Source: Chamaecrista fasciculata
Lineage: Eukaryota > Streptophyta > Magnoliopsida > Fabales > Fabaceae
DNA: 64,000 bases
Assembly (NCBI GenBank): GCA_003254925.1
Contig: QANZ01007279.1
Span: forward strand, 61,014 to 125,013
Direction: 5' to 3'
Shown: positions 12,966 through 24,300 of the stretch, piece after piece
How positions within the stretch are numbered: position 1 is the stretch's first letter
How the letters are laid out: every line of letters begins with the position of its first letter
Position numbers and translations under genes: made by a program
The notes under the pieces: generated by a model
What the model was told of the DNA's origin: nothing
The model's database searches: none
Seen by the model: only the letters and a program-made list of their open reading frames with translations

Positions 12966-13762
12966 ACTAGCTGCAGAGTTGGATGGTTTTTTTCTTTTTT
13001 GGTCATGATTGGATGGTTAACTACATGGGTTGCTTTTTGGGCTATTTAATTACATGGGTTGTTGCTAGCTGCATAGTTGAATGGTTAAATAAAAAAGAAA
13101 AAGTGTGTGTATTTGTCTTGTAGTGTCCTTTTAATTCGTTTGGCTCTTGTTTTGACTTTTGAGCCCCTTCTTCACCATAAAAAAACAAGAGTAATTGGTT
13201 GATTAAGAAAAAAAAATTATATATAAAATATGGTGAATGTTTATCAATTTTAAATTTAATATCATATTATATACATAAGTTAAAAGAAATAAATTCATAA
13301 ATTATTTTTTACACTTTAATCAAGTTTAATTTAGTCCCTACATTTTTATCTTTTTTTTTTTTAAATTAGTCTCTATACTTTGTAAATTTTTAAATTTTAT
13401 ACCTTAATACTTAATTATGTAATAATATTATTTCTTAAAAACTCTTGTAAAAATAATAACACAATATTAGTTTGTTATATACTAATGTCAATACTAATAC
13501 GATCAAATAGAAGTTTTAAAATTTTAATATTTAGCTTTCATATTATTATAAATTATCTTAATTAATTTTAAATAAATATTTATATAACAACGTCAGAGTA
13601 AGGACCAATATACAAGAACTTGATTAAATAAAATAAAATTGTGGGACTAAGTTAACAATTTAGATAAATTATGAGGAAAAATGATTAATTTCTCTTAAAT
13701 AAATTTGAATAAATTAAAATAAAAATATTTTTTTTAATAAATTGATGGTGTTTTATTTTTTA

Positions 13763-15474
13763 GGCAAAACACCCTTTCATGCCCCTAACGTTTGCAGTGA
13801 TTTTCAGTTATGCCCTTAACGTTTCATTTTGTTCAGACATGCCCTCAATGTGCAACGAAAGTTTCAATTATGCCCTCAATTTTGACTCAATGCACATGTG
13901 GCAATTTTTTTTGCTTATGTGTCATTTTTTTTGTTTGACTTGATTACGTGGCATCATGACTGGGCATTCTTATTCTTTTTTTCCACCTTGGCATGATGAT
14001 TGGATTTACATTTTTGAACATAAAAGTTGAGTAAACTAGCAAATCAGTCCCTTGATTTACATTTTTCATCATCTTCATTCATTTTAGTCCCAAATTCTCA
14101 AAACAAAATTGTAAAGTGTCCCAAAACACTTCCAAACATTTCAATTTAGTCCTTAAAAGTATTAAAAACCTTAAAACCTAAACTCTAAAATTCTAAACCC
14201 TAAAACCCTAACCCCTAAACCCCTAAAAAAACCACTCTCTTGCAATTTGGTCCCTAGGTCCTCAAATTTATTAAATCAGAATTAAAAAAAAATTGGTCCC
14301 TTAATCCTAATTTCATTATCATCTTCATCTTCTTCTTCATCATCATCATCATCATCATCATCTTCTTCAGAAGCTGCCTTTCTGAGAAACATAGTGTGTG
14401 AACAGTTTTAGCCTCTGAGTGCACTTTGTGCGTTCCTCTCCGCCGTGACATCGTCACCATGTCTTGTTTCTTCCTCAATTTCGCTAACCCGAAATCTGAA
14501 ATCTTGGGGCAGAAATCTTCGCCTAGTAATATGTTTTCGGGTTTGATGTCGCAATGTAAAACCCATTCTAAACATTCTTCGTGAAGGTATGCGATTGATC
14601 TTGCCACTCCCAATGCGATTCTGTACCTTATGTTCCAATCGAGAATGGGTTTTTTCTGTCTTGGATTTGGTTCATTCGTTGTTTCAATTTTGGGGTTGAA
14701 ATTGAATAGGTACTTATCCAATGATCCTTCTGGGATAAATTCGTAAACTAAAATTCGTTGACCTTTCTCTGCGCAGAAACCCCACAATCGAACCAAGTTT
14801 AGATGATGCATTCTGGCGATGATAGTGACTTCTGCCCAAAACTGTTCACACACTCCGTTTCTCAGAAAGGCAGCTTCTGAAGAAGATCATGATGATGATG
14901 AAGAAGATGAAGATGATAATGAAATTAGGGTTTAGGGACCAATTTTTTTTTTTTAATTCTGATTTAATAAATTTGAGGACCTAGGGACCAAATTGCAAGA
15001 GAGTGGTTTTTTTAGGGGTTTAGGGGTTAGGGTTTTAGGGTTTAGAATTTTAGAGTTTAAGTTTTAAGGTTTTTAATACTTTTAAGGACTAAATTGAAAT
15101 GTTTGGAAGTGTTTTGGGACACTTTACAATTTTATTTTGAGAATTTGGGACTAAAATGAATGAAGATGATGAAAAATGTAAATCCAGGGACTTATTTGCT
15201 AGTTTACTCAATTTTTATGTTCAAAAATGTAAATCCAGTCATCATGCCAATGTGGGAAAAAAAATAAGAATGCCCAGTCATGATGCCACGTAATCAAGTC
15301 AAACAAAAAAAATGACACATAAGCAAAAAAAATTGCCACATGTGCATTGAGTCAAAATTGAGGGCATAATTGAAACGTTGGTTGCACATTGAGGGCATGT
15401 CTGAACAAAATGAAACGTTAAGGGCATAACTGAAAATCACTGCAAACGTTAGGGGCATGAAAGGGTGTTTTGCC
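13763..15474. mobile_element. Gene-capturing MULE (receptor-kinase fragment), 9-bp TSD
   Basis: Two inverted arms of about 650 bases (13763-14410 and about 14840-15474) start GGCAAAACACCC and end GGGTGTTTTGCC. They are flanked by the perfect 9-bp direct repeat TATTTTTTA (13754-13762, 15475-15483), the MULE signature. The arms contain plant 'taaaccctaaaccc' runs and a (CAT)n/(ATG)n stretch. The loop holds a kinase fragment on the minus strand. No transposase is present. It is inserted in the hAT element. Confidence 0.88.
14417..14853 (-). pseudogene. Captured receptor-like kinase fragment (S-domain RLK type)
   Basis: The minus-strand frame from 14853 reads through the middle of a Ser/Thr kinase domain. 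It has FWAEVTIIARMHHLNLVRLWGFC, the hinge region LVYEFIPEGSLDKYLF, the catalytic loop HCDIKPENILL and the DFG motif (SDFGLAKL). The alphaC-to-DFG part of a G-type-lectin/ZmPK1-like receptor kinase is its best description. The glycine-rich loop and Lys of the N-lobe are missing, as is all after the activation segment. The frame then runs into the MULE arm, a His/Asp/Met/Lys low-complexity tail that is not kinase. It cannot encode an active enzyme. Confidence 0.85.
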
Positions 15475-16114
15475 TATTTTTTAAAATTGTTCATAATTTA
15501 AAAAACTAAAAATTCTTATTTTTATATTATTATTGTTTTATATTTCTATAATTTTTATTGAATATCTATATATATTATATAAAATATTAATTAAATATTT
15601 ATATATAATATAATAACTACTTTGAAAAAAAAAATTATTGGCCCCCCTATGCAACTTTCCTGCCTCCGTCCCTGGTTGTATGTATCTATGTATGAATGTA
15701 TAAGTATCTCTGGGTAATGGAGAAGAAACCGCTGTTATTTCATTCTTTTTGGTGATTTCAGTGTGAATTTACTTTTGGTAGTAAGCTTTTGTTTGCAGAC
15801 CGGTGATTTGTTCATTATTCCTTTTTTTATCAAATCCTAATTGTTTTGGTTTCAATTTAATGATTTGAGAAATTAAACAGAGCTCTGATGCAGACATAAT
15901 CGACTGCATCCATGTTTTGCATCAGCCAGCTTTTGATCACCCTTACCTCAAAAACCACAAAATTCAGGTGAATGAACATTCATTGCCTTCTTATATTCTC
16001 CAATTCAAAAATAATTCGATGATTTCGATTTTGGTTTGAATTTGAACAAATGGGTGTGTATTTGTGTTGCAGATGAGGCCAGATTTTCACCCAGAAGGAC
16101 TCAGTTTTGGAAAA

Positions 16115-16173
<59 letters not shown>

Positions 16174-17715
16174 GGTGTTCGAGAGAGAGAGAAAAAACTT
16201 TTGTGTTTTTGGGAAAATTCACTTAAAATCTTAATTTATTTCTTCTTTTTTTTTTTTTACATTTTGATCCTATTATAAAAAGTTAAGTGTAAAATGTTAC
16301 TTGGTGAGCTTTGAGTTAGAAGTGTTCTAATAGGATAAATGTATTTCGTTATGAATTTAGGTACTTATTTAACTCAAGTTTGGAGGTAGTATTTTAAGTA
16401 GTGGATTTTAGATCATTGTGCATGACCTTTAGGTGAGTATCCTCTCTATTCTAAAACTTGTTTTATCATGTTGATGTGACATATTTGATGCATATTGGTT
16501 TTTGGCAAGGTTAAAAGTTTTAAGAATATATACATATTTTGAAAGATGCATATGAGTTTTGATGGAAATGGTGATTTGATTTGTACTGTGATAAAATGAG
16601 ATTTGATATTGTTTGAAAAAAATGTTTTTTTGGCTGGTTGGGTGAATCGTTGGTTCTCTTGTTATGGGTACCAATTGGGCTTTTGGTCCCGGAGTCACAC
16701 CATCTGTTGGCCAGGATGTGATGTGGGCATAGATCTAGGCTTTCGGGGACGTGTCACGAGGGGCATGGTTCTAGGCTTTTGGGGTCCTGCCACGGTAGAC
16801 CGTCTCCAACCCTTGAGGTGGGGAGTCTATTCGTTCTCGCGGGATAGGCCATTTGCAGGACCTTCGATTTCACTCACCAGTAACGGGGGGCACCACCCAT
16901 GGGTTTTATGATGAAATGTATTCAGATTTATAAAACGATTTTTGAGAAATTACAAAGAGTTAGAATTCATGGAATTTTTGCTGGATATGAAAATGTGATT
17001 TATATGATCATTGGAACTATGATTTGAACTATGAGATTTGACAATATGATGATTGTGATTATGAAAGAGATGACACGATATGTTGATTCTTATGATGATT
17101 GTGATTATGAAAGAGGTGACAAGATATTTGATTTGTTTTCTTGGAATTAAGATATGAAGGTAATTTGTTCATGCTTTGTTGTTTTAAAATTAGTGGACAT
17201 ACCTTGCCCTCCACGACTAGGATAGGTTGGATTACTCACTGAGCCTCTCGACTCACCCCATTGTTGTTTACCATTTTCAGTTTCAGGTGTACAAGAAACA
17301 TCTCTTAGTGTTGTCTAGATCGAGCTGCCCGCTTGGAGTCCCACATGTTGTTCTTGTGGGTACATTGGGTTATCTTTTTGTACTGATTCATTGTATTTGG
17401 ATTTGACTCTAGTTGTGGCTCCGTTAGATTTACAGTCAGGAAAGTGTTTATGTTTTGTTTTGAGCTGAATTGTCATAAGAGCATAGCTCTCTTTTGTGTC
17501 TATTTTTATTTATAATGAGAGCGGAGCTCTCTATTTGAAATTTTTATTGCTGAATTGGTTGTGGTATGCTTCATGGACCCCTCTACTTTCAGGGGATACT
17601 CTGCCGGAATTATTTTAGAAATTATGATCTTAAGAATGGAAGTATAAGTAATTGTTAGATGAAAGTATTTAAATGTAGAATATGATTGTGTTGGGCTTAC
17701 GGGCCATGGGGTCCC

Positions 17716-19823
17716 TGTTGGGAATTGTGCCCTAGGGCCAATCCTCTTTTATGTATGTTATGAACATATGGTTTAATTTATAGAGATAAATTAATGGTTT
17801 TCACATTATTAGCATGTTTACTGTGATAACGTCCATGATTAATTATAAGATAATTAATCTAAAATTGTCCTTGATTGATTGTTTTCGTGGGAGCGAAAAT
17901 GAACTAAGATCAGCATGACCTCGGTGCATAGGGATGCATGCACTAGATGCTGGAACGAGGGTCATGGTGCAATTACGTAAAGGGTTACGAGTTGCTGGAC
18001 TGACCCGGAGAGTCTTGCATGGGTTTAGTCATCAGCTTGCCTCTCCTGTACGCCTGTCACGACGCCTTAGACCTGAGGTCATCATTATTCCGGCGTTGCA
18101 GTTGTCAGACTTTGGCTTAGTCTAACGTTGCCCGTAGCAGGGTAGCCATAAGGGCTAAGTACGGGTTTGGTTGATTGCCGTGCTGAGGAATGTGGACTGA
18201 CCAAAATTGGGATTTTGTTCCCCATTAAGATGGGAGATATCTTACTGGCGCCCTCGATGAGTCTGTCCAAGGAAAGAGTGGCCACTCAGTATATTGGGAC
18301 TTACTCAAGGAGATCGAGAAAGTAAAGGTTTGGATCATGGATGACTTTCCTGTGCCTGATCCATAACCAAGATATCGCAGAACAATAGGGTCGGTGCCAA
18401 GGAGGTACGAAGGTTAAAATCGGTTTTGGTAACAAACGATTACTCACGTGTTTTGGGTAGTCGTGATGGCTTGCTAGAGTCCGCTCACGACTTGTAGGAC
18501 ATGGGGATGACCTACTGCCAACTTCACGTGGGGCCTGCTGGGTCACACACGAGCAGGATTAGAACACACTTTATAAGGGACACGAATTAGGGTAATTCGT
18601 GGGTCACTCCGGTGGCCTAATTTAAGACACAGAGGAAATGTCTGGGACATTATGTCTTGTCTTAAATTTTCTACAGTTTAAATAATTGTTAAATGATTAA
18701 TAGAGATTAATTATTTACAATTAAAATATTAGGAATAATAAATCAAATAAGTTTCCTAAAAGGTAGGAGATTATTGATTTATAAAATTCACTAATATTAA
18801 TATAGAGGGTGGCGCCTCTTTGATGATTTAATTAATAGAAATGTTTTATTAATTTAAATCATGAGTTTGAATTTGAATTTGAAATTGAAGATTTGAATTA
18901 AGATATTGGGGGTAATATTTTAATTCAATAAAGAATTTAAATTCAAAATTCAAAATTTGAATTAAAGATATTATGGTAATATTTTAATTCAAAAACATTG
19001 GGATAAAATAAGTTGGTTATGACTTCCTAATTTTAGGAGTTATTTTTTATTTATAAAATTCCAATAAAAGGGAAGGAGTTAGGCGCCTATCTCATGGTGG
19101 GTCCCATTGGAAGATTTGATCTTCCATTTGATTCTCTGAGATAGCAATTTCAATTTGAATTAAAATATTATGGTAATATTTTAATTAGATATTCAAGTCT
19201 TAAAGATATGATATTATTGTAATATCATGATTTTATATTTATAAAATTACCATAATTTTGGTAATTATATAAGCCTAAAATTCGCCTAGCTCAATATACA
19301 TGCTTGTGAGAAACCCTAATCATTTTGGCAAGTCGATTTTCCTCCTTGTAGAGAGAGAAAATTTCGCCACCCACCTTCCTAGAGAGAGAAGTCGAATTCT
19401 TCTAAGGAGTTAGAGAGAGATTCGAAGTTGTGGGTTCTTAGGGTTTTTGGGAGAAGAAGAACAAAAGGAGTTTTGTTGCTATCTCCTCCATAGTTGCGCC
19501 ACCTAGCCTGAATTCAGAGAAGGAGTTCCTGAATTAAACAGTTGTAGATTCAATCCCTGGTTTCTTTGGAGAAAGAAACAAGAAGGCTAGCACCTTGTGT
19601 TCGGGAAACTGTTCGTGTGGATTACCGGTAGAGGAAGGACGTGGAAACGGACTTCTCAGACTCACCAAGTTTAACCATCCGATTGAAAGCTTGAGGTATA
19701 ACACTTTTCGTATCTGGTTTTAAATGAAACTAGCGGATCTCATGGTGGGAAATTCCTAGGGAGCGCAAAATTTTTGTTTTACTTTTGCTTCTGCTGCGTG
19801 TTTTGCCCCGGGATTTCCCAACA
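17716..19823 (+). repeat. 5' LTR of the intact copia element
   Basis: It begins TGTTGGG and ends CCCAACA, a 7-base terminal inverted repeat. It supplies the promoter (see 19266-19273). Confidence 0.95.
19266..19273 (+). promoter_or_regulatory. Probable LTR TATA box (TATATAAG)
   Basis: TATATAAG lies about 550 bases before the LTR end and is conserved in the 3' LTR (26936-26943). Its position between AT-rich U3 and the more GC-balanced downstream part fits the start of transcription of the element. The start site is not visible from sequence. Confidence 0.5.
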
Positions 19824-19824
19824 G

Positions 19825-19840
19825 TGGTATCAGAGCCAGG
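19825..19840 (+). other. Primer binding site (initiator Met tRNA type)
   Basis: TGGTATCAGAGCCAGG begins one base after the LTR. TGGTATCAGAGC is the usual complement of the 3' end of plant initiator methionine tRNA, used to prime minus-strand DNA synthesis in copia elements. Confidence 0.9.
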
Positions 19841-21346
19841 TTAGTCCTGGATTTAAAATCATATTTTGTGTACATGTGATGTATGCTTGGGCCTAATTTT
19901 GTGTACATCTCGTTTTTGGTTTTACGAAAAATCCACCGAATATTTTTCTTAAAATTGAATCTACAAGAAAAGGTGCAAATTTATGTATATGATACATAAA
20001 GAAATCAATAGGATTGATTTGGAAAATTTTCTTGATTATTTAGGCCAAAGTCGAAATTCCCATATAATTATGATTAAAAGTGTCTTAATTATAATATTAT
20101 GTGGGTGACTGAAAATTTAATAAAATTATGAATTTTAAAATTTTTTGGGTCAATAATTAAAATTTTGGAATATGATTCCTGAATTTTATAATTATTGATA
20201 TTGGGCCTAATTTCAAGAAAAGGCATGTTAAAATTGCACACCCTAATTTAAACACCTACAAAAATCGTTTTTGATATGTGTTGCAAATATATCGTGTTTG
20301 ACATAATTGTATGAATTGTTCATATATGTAATTGTGTGGTGTTGGATATGGCTCTAGGTTTTTGGTGTATACGGCCTGCGTGTCGTCTCCCTCTATCCGA
20401 TGTAATTTTACTTTTCAGTTTATACCTCAATGGAACTGGGGTTTACTCTCTTGTAATTTTACTTTTCTTTTTAGAAAAATTCTCTCATTGGCTTGGGAGA
20501 ATTATTAGGATAGGTGGGCCATATCTAAACACGATATATATCTGTTTTACATTTAGTTTGTATGTGATACAAAGCACTAGATGTATGTTTAAGACGCGAT
20601 TTTAACATGGTATTTACCCCGTTTTGGCGCAACAACTACGTATGTGATACGAGCGTGGGATTTTGCATATGATGCAAGATCCGTGCACATGTTTATATAT
20701 GTATGTGATACATGGGGTGATAAACATGTGGCATGACTCGTTTAATTTTAAAAGGAGTTTTAAAATTAAACTATAAAACGAAACTTTTTTTTTAAATCAA
20801 ACCCTTTTAGAAAATCTTAAGTTTTAATGCTATCAATAAAACACCCTGTTGAAATCTTGTTCATCGTAGAGCGGTGATCGCCCTCCACGACACATATCTA
20901 CCTTGACCTTGAGGAGACACGGGTGAATGAGGGTTTTCAGTTCGACACCCATTGAAGTCTTGGATCATTAAATGTGGTGATCGCCCTCCGCGATATGGGG
21001 CTGGGCTTCGGCCTCGTCGTTTGGGCCTTGCCATTCACAAGTTTTATTGTGTGACTTAATGGGGCTATCAAAACGGTTTTGGGCCTCAAGGCATTAGATG
21101 GGATAAACATGCCGTATCATATGATGATACAGTCCCATAAAGATCTAAGAGTCACATAGAGATGTGATTGGTAAGGAGTTACCTACCTAAATAGCCAAAG
21201 GATGCATGATCGCCCTCCGCGACGGTAGACTTTGGTGAAATATGGATCTTAGCCACTAATAATAAATTTTACTGGGTTTTATAAAATGGTGGATATATTT
21301 TATTTTCCTGCTAATTAAACTTTACATATCTCAATTGTAGAATCAA
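19841..21346 (+). other. Untranslated leader of the copia element
   Basis: About 1.5 kb separate the primer site from the gag ATG. The stretch has a short upstream ORF (20336-20605, 89 codons) with no recognisable domain. A 15-base motif GATCGCCCTCCrCGA occurs three times (20876-20890, 20979-20993, 21208-21222). Packaging signals are expected here, but none can be assigned. Confidence 0.6.
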
Positions 21347-24300
21347 ATGGCAACAAACATTTCATCACTATCACTGCGATCTGTCCTTGAGCAGGACAAA
21401 CTAATTGGGACTAACTTTCTCGACTGGTACAGAAATGTGAGAATTGTTCTCACCCAGGAGAGAAAGCTCTACGTCCTAGATAACCCCATCCCTAAACAGC
21501 CTGCTGCAAATGCTCCAAGAGCTCAGAAGGATGCTTATGAGAAGCATCAGAATGACTCTGTGGACGTTGCCTGTCTTATGCTCGTTACCATGGTTCCCGA
21601 GATTCAGAAGAACTTGGAGAACAAAAGGGCATATGAGATGATAACACATCTCAAGGAAATGTTCCAAGTACAGGCAAGGCAAGAGAGGTTTGAGACTTCA
21701 AAGGCTCTTTACTCTTGCAAGATGGCAGAAGGTGGATCTGTGAGTGCCCACGTCTTGAAGATGCAGGGGCACATAGACCACCTTGCTAGGCTGGGATTTC
21801 CCATTTTGCCAGAGCTAGCGACGGATTTGATCCTGCATTCGCTGCCCAGAAGTTATGACCAGTTCGTCTTGAACTTCAACATGAATGGCATGGAGAAATC
21901 AGTGTCTGAACTGCATGGGATGCTGAAGACTGCTGAGCCATCTATAAAGAAGGCGCCTAGCACTGTCTTGTTAGTTCAGAACAAGGGAAAGGGGAAGGGC
22001 AAAGGAAAGAGGAAAGGGGATGCTGAGGTTGGTGGGACCAAGCCTGCAGCAAAACCTAACCCACCGCCTGCCAAGAAGGCAAAGACCTCTAAGGATGCAG
22101 TTTGTTTCTTCTGCCAGAAGCCGGGTCACTGGAGAAGAAATTGTAAGCTGTATATGGAAGATCTGAAGAAGAAGAAGAAGAAGAAGAAGAAGAAGAAGAA
22201 TGAAGCTTCTACTTCAGGTATCTTTGTTATAGGCGTTCACTTGTCTACTCCTACCACTTGGGTATTGGATACTGCTTGTGGTTCTCACATATGTACTAAT
22301 GTGCAGGGGTTGAGAAGAAGTAGAAAGCTGAGCAGAGGCGAGGTGGACCTACGTGTGGGCAATGGAGCAAGGGTTGCTGCTGTTGCTGTAGAGACATACG
22401 AGCTTGTTTTGCCCACTGGGCTTATTCTGTCTTTGAATAATTGTTATTACGTTCCATGTTTAAGTTCAAACATTATATCACTTTCTTATTTGGATAAGGA
22501 AGGTTTTATTTGTGCGAATGGCAATGGAAAGTGTTCAATTTATAAGAATGATGTGTTATATGCTTATGGAGATCTGCATGATAACCACTATATCTTAAAA
22601 TTGGAACAAAGACATAATAATGATATCTATAACATTGATACTAAAAGGATTAAGGTTGGCGAACCTAATCCTACGTACCTTTGGCACTGTCGTCTAGGCC
22701 ATATAAACGAGAGACGCCTAGAGAAGCTCCATAAAGATGGACTTCTAAGCTCATTTTACTTTGAATCATATGATGCTTGCGAATCATGTTTACTTGGCAA
22801 GATGACAAAGGCGCCTTTCACTGGTCAGAGTGAGAGGGCATCTGACTTATTGGGAATCATACATAGTGATGTATGTGGACCCATGAGTATACATGCCAGA
22901 GGAGGTTACTCCTACTTCATTACGTTCACTGGCGACTTCAGTAGATATGGGTATATCTACTTAATGAAGCACAAGTCAGAGTCCTTTGAAATGTTCAAAA
23001 GATTTCAAAATGAAGTTGAGAACCAACTTGACAAGAAAATTAAGATCCTTCGATCTGATCGAGGAGGTGAATATTTGAGTCAAAAATTCACTGATCATCT
23101 TAGTAGTTGTGGAATAGTTTCACAACTGACTCCTCCTGGAACACCACAGTGGAATGGTGTGTCTGAGAGGAGGAATCGAACTTTATTGGATATGGTTCGA
23201 TCTATGAAGAGTCAGACCGATCTTCCGCCATCCTTCTGGGGATATGCTCTAGAAGCTGCCGCGTTCACACTTAACCGTGTTCCGTCCAAGGCCGTTGAGA
23301 AGACACCATATGAGATATGGAAAGGGAAGAGTCCCAATTTGTCTTACCTCAAGGTTTGGGGATGTGAGGTTTATGTTAAGCAACAGCCTAACGATAAACT
23401 GTCTCCCAAATCCCTCAAGTGTCTATTTGTGGGATACCCTAAAGAGACGAAAGGGTATTACGTCTACTGCCCAACTGACAACAAAGTGTTTGTGGTCAGG
23501 AGTGGATTCTTCTTAGAGAAGGACCTTGTTTCCAAGAGAAACAGTGGGAGTAAGATAGAGCTTGAAGAAGTTCAAGCTCCACAAGACACGCCAGAGGCGC
23601 AGACGGAAACTGGAGAAGTTCCACAAGAGGTTGTGGAAGCTCCTCCACAAACACAAGGACCACGAAGGTCTGATAGAACACGTTTCCAGCCAGAGAGATA
23701 CTATGGATTTCTCGTGACTGAAAACAAGGATGTGTTGCTCACGGAGCGTGGTGAACCCACCACCTATCAAGAGGCCATCGTAGATCCCAACTCAGAAAAA
23801 TGGGTTGAAGCCATGAAGGCTGAGATGCAGTCCATGTACGACAACCAAGTTTGGAACTTGGTCACTCCACCTGAAGGGGTAAAACCCGTAGGGTGCAAGT
23901 GGGTTTTCAAGGAGAAAACCGACATGGACGGCAACGTCACCGTCTTCAAGGCGAGGCTAGTTGCAAAGGGATTTACGCAACGTCATGGTATAGACTATGA
24001 CGAAACGTTTTCGCCTGTTGCAATGGCCAAATCCATTAGGATCCTCCTTGCCATAGCTGCATATTATGACTATGAGATATGGCAGATGGATGTCAAAACA
24101 GCATTCCTTAACGGAAGGCTGCCCGAGGATGTGTATATGATACAACCCGAGGGGTTTGAATGTCCTGAGGCACCAGACAAGGTGTGCAAGCTTCAGAGAT
24201 CCATTTATGGATTGAAGCAAGCATCCAGGAGTTGGAATCATCGTTTTGATGAGGTCGTCAAAGAGTTTGGCTTCCTACAAAACCCTGACGAACCTTGTGT

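Larger units (their letters stand above)
12793..15674. mobile_element. Non-autonomous hAT-like element with 8-bp TSD
   Basis: The ends are CAGGGACGGAGC (12793) and ..CCTCCGTCCCTG (15674), inverted repeats of each other. The perfect direct repeat GTTGTATG lies at 12785-12792 and 15675-15682. An 8-bp TSD with CAGGG-type ends is the hAT signature. It contains no transposase. Its middle was later split by the kinase MULE (13763-15474). Long runs of C (from about 12828) and T lie inside the left end. Confidence 0.85.
12506..16116 (+). pseudogene. Captured neprosin (DUF239-type) gene fragment, interrupted
   Basis: Three pieces read as the N-terminal part of a plant neprosin-type secreted protein. 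They are an ATG at 12554 leading to LSQKLDVQTHLKNLNKP; an exon at 15881-15967 (acceptor AAACAG, donor CAG/GTGAAT) with [17 protein letters not shown]; and an exon from 16073 (acceptor TTGCAG) with MRPDFHPEGL. These match the family's propeptide region (K-L-x-V..HL..LNKP, then [13 protein letters not shown] and MRP..P-G). GT-AG borders survive, so genomic DNA rather than cDNA was captured. The catalytic domain is absent. The gap between pieces 1 and 2 is the hAT insertion at 12793-15674. Confidence 0.72.
12192..16282. mobile_element. Gene-capturing MULE (neprosin fragment), right end truncated
   Basis: The left arm, 12192-12471, starts GGCCAAAGTCCATTTTGG and is of the same family as the complete element at 47391-48323. 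The right arm survives only in its inner 90 bases (about 16195-16282, the 'gatcctattataaaaag' part). A (CT)n run (12472-12506) and a (GA)n run (16117-16170) mirror each other at the inner ends of the arms. Between them are neprosin-like exons, split by a hAT element. No TSD can be shown because the right terminus is gone. Confidence 0.7.

Noticed and set aside
14254..14416. C-terminal extension of the kinase-like frame (Met/Lys-rich tail)
   Set aside because: It is the MULE arm read through, made of (CAT)n and T-rich repeat, and not kinase sequence.
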